A DNA stretch of 64,000 nucleotides from Hyphomicrobiales bacterium (GTDB lineage: Bacteria > Pseudomonadota > Alphaproteobacteria > Rhizobiales > Rhizobiaceae), in NCBI GenBank assembly GCA_900472605.1, contig UCJD01000049.1, positions 92,749 through 156,748 of the forward strand, read 5' to 3'. The position numbers and the translations under genes were made by a program. Each line of letters starts with the position of its first letter. Position 1 is the stretch's first letter. The notes beneath the pieces were generated by a model. That model did not search any database, was not told the origin of the DNA, and saw only the letters and a list, made by a program, of their open reading frames with translations. Of the stretch, positions 53,949 to 62,239 are shown piece after piece.

Positions 53949-54322
53949 GCCGCGCGGAGTACGAACAGGGGCTCGCGATACGCCGCGAGCTGGTCGGCGC
54001 CGAGCTTGTGGACAAATCCCTCGCCGAGGCCGATGAGTTCACAAGACCGATGCAGGAGCTGGTGACCGAGCAGTGCTGGGGAACGATCTGGTCCCGGCCG
54101 GGTCTTGATCGCCGGAGCAGAAGCCTGCTCAATCTCGGAATGCTGGCTGCTGCCAATCGGCCCGACGAACTGGCCGGGCACATCCGCGTTGGCATCAAGA
54201 ACGGACTGACCAAGGCGGAGATCCAGGAATGCTTTCTTCAGGTGGCCGTCTACCTCGGCATGCCAGCAGGACTCAACTGCTTCAAGATCGCAAAATCTGT
54301 ATTCGACGAGCAAACGAAGTGA
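53945..54322 (+). CDS. Carboxymuconolactone decarboxylase family protein
   Basis: 125 residues. The core LLNLGMLAAANRPDELAGHIRVGIKNGLTKAEIQE matches gamma-carboxymuconolactone decarboxylases. It has no Cys-X2-Cys pair, so it is not an AhpD-type peroxidase. Start overlaps the dehydrogenase stop (ATGA). Only 2 bases separate its stop from the left inverted repeat of the TnpB-related element. Confidence 0.88.
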   Translation: MSRAEYEQGLAIRRELVGAELVDKSLAEADEFTRPMQELVTEQCWGTIWSRPGLDRRSRSLLNLGMLAAANRPDELAGHIRVGIKNGLTKAEIQECFLQVAVYLGMPAGLNCFKIAKSVFDEQTK

Positions 54323-54324
54323 GT

Positions 54325-54336
54325 ATTCGTCACAAA
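54325..54336 (+). repeat. Left terminal inverted repeat of the TnpB-related element
   Basis: ATTCGTCACAAA, the exact reverse complement of 56338-56349, 2 bases after the preceding stop codon. Confidence 0.7.
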
Positions 54337-54361
54337 TGGTTGAAATCCGCCATCGGCAGTC

Positions 54362-56298
54362 TTGAACAAATTCCTATCAAGGCTCTTGTCGCCGATCGAA
54401 ATTGCCCGGACCATTTGTTTAGGGAATGGTTCTCGGGGCATCACTTCATTGATCAGGGCGTTCGAAACGAGATTGGATTTGCGCGACGGTCATGGCCCGG
54501 CCTTGTCTTTCGTTCTCGACGAGTACGCGGCAGTGATGAGCCGCGCCGAACGTTTGCTGCTCGCAAGGCTGAAGGCGGGGCGGACGTGGACCGGAGACTT
54601 GAAGGTTTCGTTCTATCAGCATCTCGGCCTGTCTGCGACGCATCTCGACATGGCCTATCGTCAGCTTCAGGGCAAGCTGAAGTCGGTATCCGAGTTGGCT
54701 GCCGAACGGGTCAAGGATTTAACGAAAAAGATCAACAGCAAGCAAACCGACATTGTCCGAAAGGAAAAGGCGGTCGCAAAGGCGTTCGCCGAACGGGCCA
54801 AGCTCCCAGGCGAACTCGCGACGACCGGCGAGAAAATTGAGAAGTGCCGAGCCATCTTGGCGTCCGCCAAGGATTCGATGCGAGAGAAACAGAGGTTCGC
54901 TCTCAAGGTCTATCTAAATCAGTTGCATGGAAAGTGCGCTGCGAAGGACTCGATCACTACCCGGATCAGAGCACTCAGATCGGCCTTGCACCAGCATAAG
55001 CGTCGCCGTGTGGTCCTCGAGACCAAGCTGGCCGAGGCTCGCACGCAAGCGGCTGATCCCAGCCTCTGCTTCGGATCGCGCAAACTGATGCACGCCCGGC
55101 ATAGGCTTGAGGCTAACGGTTTCGCCAGCCGGAAGGAATGGCGCGACCATTGGACGGCTGCACGCTCTGCTCAATTCACGCTCGACGGCAACAGCTCCAA
55201 GGAATGCGGCAACCAGTTTGTGCGGCTGCGTGTGCGGGACGACGGGCTGTTCGACATGGAGCTGCGTCTGCCCAAGGCGCTGGCGCATCTGGCACAGCGC
55301 TCGATCAGGCTCGGCGGGACTGACGTGCACTGTGTCGATCTTCAAGGCTTGTCCTTCCACCATGGCCATGCGGTCATTGAGCGCGCCATCGCAAGCGGCA
55401 GGCCCGTCTGCGTGAAGTTTGCCCGCGACGAGAAGTCGTGGAAAGTATCGGTGACCGTCAACGATTGTGTCGAGCAAACGGTTTCCGATTATTCTCGCGG
55501 CGCCATCGGCGTGGATCTCAACGCTGGGCATGTGTCTGTCGCTTATATCGATGCTTCCGGGAATCCAGTCGAATCCTTCGATATTCCCTGCGTCACCTAC
55601 GGCAGGTCTCCGGATCAGGCCAAGGACTCGATCAGGACGGCCGCGGCGCAGATCTCCGAACTCGCTGCTCGGCTCGATATACCGGTTGTTTCCGAGAAAC
55701 TCGACTTTGCCAAGAAGAAGGCCGCTCTGAAGGATTCGAACGACCCGCGCTACGCTCGGATGCTGTCATCTTTCGCCTACTCGGCCTTTGACTCGGCGCT
55801 GGCCTCGGCCTGCTATCGCCGCGGCGTTGCGCATCGCCGCGTCAATCCTGCCTACACGTCCATCATTGGTCGCGTGAAGTTTGCTCGCCGCTACGGCTTG
55901 AGCGTCCACGCTCTGCATCCGTTACCATCGCCCGCCGGGCGATGGGATTCTCCGAGAGACTGCCCCGTTCCTCCGATGGCACGATCACCGTGCCGACGAA
56001 CGGCTCAGTCCATGTCACCCTCGCACTACCTGCAAGGAAGGATCCCGGGGCCGCAAGCGGCGTCGGCGCGAGGCATGTGTGGACAGAGTGGACCGGGCTA
56101 AACAAGGAGTACCACCAGAAGGCGCTTGCAGCGCGGAGATCGTCGGGAATTTCCCGACCCGGATGGCGACCCAAGACGCCACCCGGGCGAAGCGGAGCAC
56201 CGCTTCATGGTCTTACGGCGGAGGTGGGACGTTCCCGCCGGATGCCGCTTCAGTCACGCGACCCATGGGTTGGTCGTGTGCCAGGAAGACCTTCCTGA
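54362..56298 (+). pseudogene. TnpB-related RuvC-type nuclease gene, frameshifted near its end
   Basis: The first frame runs 54362-56101 from a TTG start; ATG 54535 is an internal alternative. RuvC motifs: GVDLNAGHVSV with the first Asp, Glu in VVSEKLDFAKKK, and the late VNPAYTSIIGRVKFARRYGLSVH. The N-terminal half (LKVSFYQHLGLSATHLDMAYRQLQGK) is the guide-binding region of TnpB-related accessory proteins. At about 55910-55914 the family-like sequence continues in the next frame (SVTIARRAMGFSERLP), so a base is missing or the ribosome shifts. The second frame ends at 56298. It could be a degraded gene, an error, or frameshift expression. Confidence 0.65.
56142..56297 (+). ncRNA. Candidate structured RNA (omegaRNA-like hairpin array) at the tnpB 3' end
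   Basis: Six strong hairpins in 156 bases: GTCGGGA/TCCCGAC (56142-56158), CCCGGATGGCG/CGCCACCCGGG (56158-56187), GAAGCGG/CCGCTTC (56189-56206), GGTGGGA/TCCCGCC (56223-56239), CACGCGACC/GGTCGTG (56255-56278) and CAGGAAG/CTTCCTG (56282-56297). The position, at the end of the nuclease gene and before the right element end, is where the guide RNA of TnpB systems lies. Part of it overlaps the frameshifted C-terminal reading frame. No expression evidence is available. Confidence 0.4.
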
Positions 56299-56337
56299 AC
56301 TGAAAATCGTCACGTGGTCGAAATTCGCGTTTCACCG

Positions 56338-56349
56338 TTTGTGACGAAT
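56338..56349 (-). repeat. Right terminal inverted repeat of the TnpB-related element
   Basis: TTTGTGACGAAT, exact reverse complement of the left repeat at 54325-54336. Confidence 0.7.
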
Positions 56350-56470
56350 GCCTAGGAATGTAGTGGCGGACGGCCTCCTTGATCAAGGCGAAGTCTTCGA
56401 GCGAGAAGACCGCGCGCGAGCGGTGAGGCTGGCTGGTCTCCCGATTTCCGGAATCCTGTGACATGTTCAT
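56350..56470 (-). pseudogene. Small gene downstream of isocitrate lyase, cut by the element
   Basis: ATG 56470 starts a frame 16 bases after the isocitrate lyase stop: MNMSQDSGNRETSQPHRSR, then VFSLEDFALIKEAVRHYIPR. About 40 native codons remain before the right inverted repeat, after which the frame runs into the element to 56213. FSLEDFALIKEAVRHY looks like a genuine conserved helical segment. The missing 3' part is not on the other side of the element. No function known. Confidence 0.5.
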
Positions 56471-56486
56471 GCCTCCCGAACGGCTC

Positions 56487-58079
56487 TCAGGCCGCGAACT
56501 GGTTCATGGTGTTGTGCTCGCCACCGGCTTTCAACGCCGCTTCGCCAGCGAAGTAGTCCTTATGGTCGTCGCCGAGATCGGAGCCCGCCATGTTCTGGTG
56601 CCGGACACATGCGATGCCTTCGCGGATCTCCTTGCGCTGGACGTTGGCCACATAGCCGAGCATTCCCTGGTCGCCGAAGTACTCTCTCGCGAGATTGTCG
56701 GTCGAGAGCGCGGCGGTGTGGTATGTCGGAAGAGTGATCAGGTGGTGGAAGATTCCGGCGCGCTGCGAAGCGTCACGCTGGAACGTCCTGATCCGCTCAT
56801 CGGCTTCGGCCGCCAGTTCGGTGCCGTCGTAGGCTTCGCTCATGAGCTTTGCACGATCGTAGTCCGTGACGTTCCTGCCTTCCTCGCTCCAAGCGTCGAA
56901 CACCTGCTGACGGAAATTGAGGGTCCAGTTGAAGGACGGCGAGTTATTGTAGACGAGCTTCGCGTTGGGTACGACTTCGCGGACGCGGTCCACCATTCCG
57001 GCAATCTGTTCGATGTGCGGCTTTTCGGTCTCGATCCACAGAAGGTCGGCGCCGTTCTGAAGAGCGTTGATGCAGTCCAAAACGCATCGATCCGCACCGG
57101 TCCCTGCTCGGAACTGGTAGAGGTTCGATCGCAGACGTTTCGGGCGAAGCACCTTCTCGCCGCGAGTGATCAGCACATCGCCATTGGCGCTCTTTCCTGG
57201 AGCGACCTCGTCGCAGTCGAGAAACGAATTGTAGAGATCGCCTATGTCGCCCTCGTTGGCGCTGAACGCGATCTGCTTGGTCAGGCCAGCGCCCAGAGAG
57301 TCAGTGCGAGCAACAATCACGCCGTTGTCGACGCCGAGTTCAAGAAACGCGTACCTGCAGGCGCGGATCTTCGCGACGAAGTCCTCATGCGGTACCGTGA
57401 CCTTTCCGTCCTGGTGGCCGCACTGCTTCTCGTCGGAGACCTGGTTTTCGATCTGCAGCGCGCACGCCCCGGCCTCGATCATCTTCTTCGCGAGCAAATA
57501 GGTCGCCTCGGCGTTTCCGAAACCCGCGTCAATGTCGGCGATGACAGGCACGACGTGGGTCTGGTAGTTTTCGACCTGATGCTTCAACTGGGCTTCGCGG
57601 ACGCCTTCGCCTGCCGCCCGGGCCTTGTCGATTTCCCGGAACAGCATGCCGAGTTCGCGGGCATCGGCCTGGCGAAGGAACGTGTAAAGTTCCTCGATCA
57701 GCGCCGGGACGCTGGTCTTCTCGTGCATCGACTGATCGGGAAGGGGGCCGAACTGGGACCTGAGCGCCGCGACCATCCAGCCGGAAAGATAGAGGTACCG
57801 CCCCTGCGTCGAGCCAAAATGCTTCTTGATGGAAATGATCTTCTGCTGGCCGATAAAGCCGTGCCAGCATCCGAGCGATTGAGTGTAGCGGGACGGATCG
57901 CTGTCGTAGGCCGCCATATCCTTCCGCAGAATGGAAGCCGTGTACTTTGCGATGTCGAGGCCTGTCCGGAAACGGTTCTGCAGCCGCATCCGGCCAACAG
58001 CTTCAGCCGTGACACCAGTCCAGTTTGCGTTGGTCGCGATGAGCTTCTCAGCGTCATCCATATAGGTTTGATACGACAT
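56487..58079 (-). CDS. aceA: Isocitrate lyase
   Basis: 530 residues, the long form seen in many proteobacteria. Active-site Cys220 is in EKQCGHQDGK; the metal region ADIDAGFGNAEATYLLAKKMIEAGA is intact. It splits isocitrate to glyoxylate and succinate in the glyoxylate shunt, needed when acetyl-CoA is the carbon source. Divergent from a ScfR/RamB-type regulator with a 121-base gap. Acetyl-CoA from the neighbouring catabolic genes would feed this pathway. GGAGGAAA precedes the ATG. Confidence 0.96.
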   Translation of the reverse strand: MSYQTYMDDAEKLIATNANWTGVTAEAVGRMRLQNRFRTGLDIAKYTASILRKDMAAYDSDPSRYTQSLGCWHGFIGQQKIISIKKHFGSTQGRYLYLSGWMVAALRSQFGPLPDQSMHEKTSVPALIEELYTFLRQADARELGMLFREIDKARAAGEGVREAQLKHQVENYQTHVVPVIADIDAGFGNAEATYLLAKKMIEAGACALQIENQVSDEKQCGHQDGKVTVPHEDFVAKIRACRYAFLELGVDNGVIVARTDSLGAGLTKQIAFSANEGDIGDLYNSFLDCDEVAPGKSANGDVLITRGEKVLRPKRLRSNLYQFRAGTGADRCVLDCINALQNGADLLWIETEKPHIEQIAGMVDRVREVVPNAKLVYNNSPSFNWTLNFRQQVFDAWSEEGRNVTDYDRAKLMSEAYDGTELAAEADERIRTFQRDASQRAGIFHHLITLPTYHTAALSTDNLAREYFGDQGMLGYVANVQRKEIREGIACVRHQNMAGSDLGDDHKDYFAGEAALKAGGEHNTMNQFAA

Positions 58080-58164
58080 GTTTCCTCCGAAGTTTGTCGA
58101 GTTGCAACGTGAGAATGTCGTGCGTCTCCTAGATGCGCCATAGGCTTCGGAGTGTGGTTGTCAA

Positions 58165-58195
58165 ACTTTACAATGTTGTCTTGTAATGTTGTAAT
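58165..58195. promoter_or_regulatory. Repeat-rich operator between aceA and the XRE regulator
   Basis: AATGTTGT occurs at 58172-58179 and 58185-58192 (13-base period), and TACAA/TTGTA form an inverted pair at 58169-58185. The start of a promoter TTGTCA (58158-58163) is 17 bases before TTGTAA. It lies directly upstream of the regulator gene, so it is a plausible autoregulatory site. Confidence 0.4.
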
Positions 58196-58200
58196 GGGGA

Positions 58201-59604
58201 ATGGAAAAGCAGGGAATATACCTCGGTCCGCGTTTGCGGCGTCTCCGTCGCGACATGGGCATCACGCAATCTGCGATGGCGGCGGACCTCGAGATATCGC
58301 CATCCTACATTGCGCTGATGGAACGGAACCAGCGGCCAGTGACTGCCGAAATCCTCCTGAAGCTTTCCAGGGCTTACAAGATTGATTTCTCCACCTTCGC
58401 GGACAACTCGACTGTCGACATCGTCGCGCGCCTGAAAGCCATTACACGCGACCCGATACTGGCCGATCTCGACATAGGTCCGCTTGAAGTCGAAGATGTT
58501 GCTCACAGCTTTCCTGGCATCGCCGAGGCGATCTTGCGGCTGCACACGGCTTACCGCGAAGGGCAGTTCGTGCTTGCAGATCAGAGGCAGGAACGGGGCG
58601 TTGGCGGTTTGGAAGTTGCCAGCGATCCAGTGGCGCAGGTTCAGGCATTTCTCTCAGCCAGGCGGAACTGCTTTCCGCTGCTCGATGCGGCTTCGGAAGC
58701 CCTGGCGACCCGGGTCGCCGATGCAGGCGGATTTGCGAGCTATTTCAAGGATAGGCATCAGATCCGGATCCGTCGAATGCCGACCGACGTGATGGTCGGT
58801 TCCCTGCGCCGTCTGGACTGGCACCGGAGGGAGCTGCTGCTGGACGAAGCGTTGGAACGTTCGAGCGAGAACTTTCAGCTTGCCCAGCAACTGGCGTATC
58901 TGGAGTTTTCGAAGGACATCGAAGCGACTGTCGAAGAAGGCAAATTCGAAGGAGAGAGCAGTCGCAGGCTGCTCACGAGAGGACTGGCCGCATATTGCGC
59001 AGCGGCCACCACGATGCCCTACGCCGCATTCGCGAAGGCGGTCGAAACGAAGCGGTACGACATCGAAGCCTTGTCGAGGCAGTTCGGGACGAGCTTCGAG
59101 CAGACCGCGCACAGGATGACGACCTTGCAGCGGCCGGGTCAGGAGCGAATCCCGTTTTTCTTCATCAGGGTAGATCAGGCCGGAAACGTCTCGAAAAGGC
59201 TGAACGCCACCACCTTTCCGTTTGCTCGACACGGCGGTGGCTGTCCTCTCTGGACGGTCCATCAGGCGTTCAGGACGCCGCGGGAGATCATCACGCAGTG
59301 GTTGGAGCTTCCTGACGGACAGAAGTTCTTTTCGGTTGTCCGGACAGTGGCGTCGGGTGGAGGAGGGTTTGGAAGGGGGACGGTCCTGAGGGCGGTCGCG
59401 CTCGTGTGCGAGGCACAGCATGCCGAGCGGCTCGTCTATGCTCGCAGCGAAGAGCGGAAGATCAATCCCACTCCCATCGGCATAACCTGTCGGCTTTGCC
59501 ACCGGACCGACTGCACTTCGCGATCCGAGCCACCGATCGGCCGACATCTGCTCGCGGACAACTATCGGCGCCTGGAAACGCCATTCGGATTTTCGGACGA
59601 GTGA
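58201..59604 (+). CDS. XRE-type regulator of acetate/short-chain acyl metabolism (ScfR/RamB-like)
   Basis: 467 residues. The N-terminal XRE helix-turn-helix, LRRLRRDMGITQSAMAADLEISPSYIALMERNQRPVT, is followed by a middle region and a C-terminal module that ends with CRLCHRTDCTSR and FGFSDE, the layout of short-chain fatty acyl transcriptional regulators related to RamB of Corynebacterium. RamB represses aceA there. Divergent orientation to aceA here supports the same target. It may sense a fatty acyl-CoA. Confidence 0.88.
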   Translation: MEKQGIYLGPRLRRLRRDMGITQSAMAADLEISPSYIALMERNQRPVTAEILLKLSRAYKIDFSTFADNSTVDIVARLKAITRDPILADLDIGPLEVEDVAHSFPGIAEAILRLHTAYREGQFVLADQRQERGVGGLEVASDPVAQVQAFLSARRNCFPLLDAASEALATRVADAGGFASYFKDRHQIRIRRMPTDVMVGSLRRLDWHRRELLLDEALERSSENFQLAQQLAYLEFSKDIEATVEEGKFEGESSRRLLTRGLAAYCAAATTMPYAAFAKAVETKRYDIEALSRQFGTSFEQTAHRMTTLQRPGQERIPFFFIRVDQAGNVSKRLNATTFPFARHGGGCPLWTVHQAFRTPREIITQWLELPDGQKFFSVVRTVASGGGGFGRGTVLRAVALVCEAQHAERLVYARSEERKINPTPIGITCRLCHRTDCTSRSEPPIGRHLLADNYRRLETPFGFSDE

Positions 59605-59623
59605 GGAGGCCTAGTTTGGAGGG

Positions 59624-59648
59624 GCGGCCGTGCAGGAACCACGGCCGC
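59624..59648. terminator. Bidirectional hairpin between the regulator and MmgE/PrpD gene
   Basis: Perfect 9-bp arms GCGGCCGTG / CACGGCCGC with loop CAGGAAC, located between two convergent genes, 20 bases after the regulator stop. Confidence 0.6.
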
Positions 59649-59667
59649 GACTGACATGAATGGAATC

Positions 59668-61071
59668 TCAGCGCGCGAGAGTCGGACTTCTCAGTAGATT
59701 CATGACTTCGGAGATATCCGTGAGCCCCTCGAAGCGGCGCATGAGCGCAACGACTTGCTCGACCGCGCCATTCGGCACGTCCAGGCGCTTTGCGTTTCTC
59801 GCAAGCAGTTGCTCGATCTCTTCTGTCGCCAGAGGATTGTTGGGATGCCCCTTCGACGCTGTCACCAGCGGCGGCTCGACAGTCGTGCCATCGGTCAATG
59901 TGACGACCACCCGGTTTCCGCGATATTCTTCTGACATGTGGACTGTCACCTTCCCGGCGAGGTCCTGCAACTGTTCGTCATCGAGCACCGCGTGTCCGTA
60001 GTGGTCCGTCGTGAACTCGCCGTCGCGCATCGCGCACGCCGCCGCCCATGGAATGCTGAATTGCGCCTCAATGGCGCTCTTCGGTGCGCGCTTCACTTCG
60101 ATCGGAACAGCCATGATGTTGAGGCTCGGCGGTCCGAATACCTCGATCGAGGAGATCTGCCGTCCGTTGACGTCTCGTCTTGCGGCCAGGACAGCATCGA
60201 TGGCCGGATGGGCGACAACGCCGCACGGATAGCCCTTGAAGCCCAGGTTGACGTTCAGAAATTCCGTTCCGAGGCCTGCGGCGACGTTCTCGAAGTCTGC
60301 CGTCTGACCCGGATAGTGCACGGCATAGAGACCGACGGATCCTGTCAGCCATGCCCTGGGCCCGGGCATTCCGATCGACGCGAAACGCGCGGCACTTAGG
60401 CCATTCTGGACCGCAAATCCGGCCTGCAGAGACACCCCGCGGCCTTCGACCTGACCCTGATAGTTGCCCGCCGCCCTGCAATGCGCAATCCCAAGCGCAT
60501 CCATGATCTGGTAATGGTCGAGACCTAATACCTTGGCGGCAGCAGCAGCAGCGCCATAGGTGCCCATCGCGAAAGTCGCGTTCGCCGCGCTTCGTCCAAG
60601 AACGAAGCCGAGTCCAAGCGGCCGAAGAATCCGCGCTTCCAGATCAATGCCGAGCGCAACGGCAGTCGCGATCTCCTTTCCTGTGACGCCTCCCTTCGCT
60701 TCAGCGGCGGCGATCGCAGCGGGTACAACGCAGCAGCCGACTGCGAAGCCGATGGTTTCATCGACCCAGTACTTGTCTTCCTGTTCCAGGGCCTTGCCCG
60801 ACCGTCCGTTTGCGAGCGCGGCAAGTTCGGCAGTGGTCCTGATCCCGGTTCCGAGGATGGTCGCCTCCTGCTTGCCGCCCTGCATCCGGACGTAGTCAAG
60901 GACTCGAAACTGATCTGTCTCGCTCATCCCCTCGAGACCGGTTGCAAGCCACCAGAGAATGGCTCTGACGGCCTGCTCCTGAGCGCGAGGGGGAAGATCC
61001 AGCCATCTCGTCTTGGCGATGTGCTCCGCTATCCGGCTTTCGAGCTCGTAGTTGACCTTGCCTGCCTGCAT
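59668..61071 (-). CDS. MmgE/PrpD family protein (2 of 2)
   Basis: 467 residues. GFAVGCCVVPAAIAAAEAKGGVTGKEI, ALGIAHCRAAGNYQGQVEGRGVSLQAGFAVQNG and a C-terminal VTVHMSEEYRGNRVVVTLTDGTTVE domain are typical. A GAGGAGGAG ribosome site precedes ATG 61071. It is divergent from an ABC permease with a 274-base gap. Compared with the copy at 49463 it has a different N-terminus (YELESRIAEHIAKTRW), so it is a distant paralogue and may use a different acid. Confidence 0.85.
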   Translation of the reverse strand: MQAGKVNYELESRIAEHIAKTRWLDLPPRAQEQAVRAILWWLATGLEGMSETDQFRVLDYVRMQGGKQEATILGTGIRTTAELAALANGRSGKALEQEDKYWVDETIGFAVGCCVVPAAIAAAEAKGGVTGKEIATAVALGIDLEARILRPLGLGFVLGRSAANATFAMGTYGAAAAAAKVLGLDHYQIMDALGIAHCRAAGNYQGQVEGRGVSLQAGFAVQNGLSAARFASIGMPGPRAWLTGSVGLYAVHYPGQTADFENVAAGLGTEFLNVNLGFKGYPCGVVAHPAIDAVLAARRDVNGRQISSIEVFGPPSLNIMAVPIEVKRAPKSAIEAQFSIPWAAACAMRDGEFTTDHYGHAVLDDEQLQDLAGKVTVHMSEEYRGNRVVVTLTDGTTVEPPLVTASKGHPNNPLATEEIEQLLARNAKRLDVPNGAVEQVVALMRRFEGLTDISEVMNLLRSPTLAR

Positions 61072-61345
61072 GAACGTTTCTCCTCCTCTTGCGAAGTGCC
61101 ACTTATCCGCCAGCCTCCACCTCTCTCAAACCGGTTTCGTCGTCGGCTGGGGCCATATAGGCGGCTGTTCTTGCTTCCTACCGGAATTGCCTATGCCCTT
61201 TTTCCGCGGCTTCAATTTCGGTCCACAGGCTGCTTATGATCAAGGCTCGGAGGAGTTCGGAAGCTATGTTGCGGCAATTTTTGCACGCTGATGCTGAAGG
61301 CTTCCGTCCCGTGTTTGAACTGAGGTTTGGGAGGACGTCAGCGAA

Positions 61346-62239
61346 ATGGCAGCAATTCAATCGACGCCGATTTCCAGGAGGCAATCAGGTTTCTCTGTCG
61401 CAACAGGGAAGCTACTGAGGCTGATCTTTGGCAACGGCCTCGCTCTTTCCATCGGCCTTACAGTGCTTGCCGTCCTGGTGCTAGTCGCGGTTTTTGCGCC
61501 CTACCTCGGAACAGTCGATCCTAACCAGTTGTCCGTCGTACAGCGCTTGAAGCCGCCATCGGCCGAGTTCTGGTTCGGGACCGACAAGCTTGGCCGGGAC
61601 ATCTATTCACGCGTGCTCTACGGTTCGCGGGTGTCGTTGCTTGCGGGTGCCTCCGTGGCCATTCTTGCGACGGTGTTCGGTGTCCTCATCGGCCTTGTCG
61701 CCGGAGCGCACCGCGTTGTCGACATGATCGTCATGCGCATCGTCGACGGCATGATGTCGATCCCTCCCATCCTATTGGCCATCGCGCTTGTAGCCCTGTG
61801 GGGCGCCAACATCCGCAATGTCATCATCGCTCTCACAATCGCCGACGCGCCGCGCGTCGTTCGTCTGATGCGGAGCGTTGTTCTAACGGCCCGCGAGGAG
61901 CCCTACGTCGACGCCGCAGTCGCCTGCGGCACGAGAACGTTGAAGATCTTGTGGCGACACATTCTGCCCAACACGGTCGCGCCAATCCTTGTTCAGGCAT
62001 CCTATGTCTTTGCTAGCGCCATGATCGCCGAAGCCGCGCTCTCGTTCATCGGAGCAGGGGTTCCCCCCGAAGTGCCCTCGTGGGGCAACATCATGTCGGA
62101 CGGTAGGACCCTATGGCAGCTTCAGCCACATATCGTCTTCATTCCAGCTATCTTTCTTTCCGTGGCCGTCCTCTCCGTGAACATGATCGGAGACGGGCTG
62201 CGTGATGCGATGGATCCTCGACTGGCGAGGAAACTCTGA
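61346..62239 (+). CDS. ABC transporter permease, DppC/OppC type
   Basis: 297 residues with about six membrane segments. The short N-terminal lead is followed by LALSIGLTVLAVLVLVAVFAPYL and the ABC permease loop EEPYVDAAVACGTRTLKILWRHILPNTVAP. It forms half of the pore for peptides or similar solutes. A DppB-type partner would normally precede it but is not seen here. Its stop overlaps the ATG of the next gene (TGATG). Confidence 0.9.
   Translation: MAAIQSTPISRRQSGFSVATGKLLRLIFGNGLALSIGLTVLAVLVLVAVFAPYLGTVDPNQLSVVQRLKPPSAEFWFGTDKLGRDIYSRVLYGSRVSLLAGASVAILATVFGVLIGLVAGAHRVVDMIVMRIVDGMMSIPPILLAIALVALWGANIRNVIIALTIADAPRVVRLMRSVVLTAREEPYVDAAVACGTRTLKILWRHILPNTVAPILVQASYVFASAMIAEAALSFIGAGVPPEVPSWGNIMSDGRTLWQLQPHIVFIPAIFLSVAVLSVNMIGDGLRDAMDPRLARKL

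Larger units (their letters stand above)
54325..56349 (+). mobile_element. TnpB-related element bounded by 12-bp inverted repeats
   Basis: Perfect inverted repeats ATTCGTCACAAA (54325-54336) and TTTGTGACGAAT (56338-56349) enclose one TnpB-related gene and a hairpin-rich 3' part. Similarity between the ends continues to about 20 bases with small gaps (YGGT-GAAA). No target-site duplication is visible. IS605/IS607-type elements normally lack such inverted ends, so this may be a different carrier. The right end interrupts a small gene downstream of isocitrate lyase. Confidence 0.65.

Noticed and set aside
54317..56360. Target-site duplication around the TnpB-related element
   Set aside because: Flanking bases on the two sides do not match; none claimed.
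56463..58112. 549-codon plus-strand frame across isocitrate lyase
   Set aside because: It is the antisense of a fully conserved aceA; no ribosome site or family resemblance.
58138..58150. ATAGG half site near aceA and a similar one near 61157
   Set aside because: The second arm of the LysR box is missing, so I do not list them as operators.
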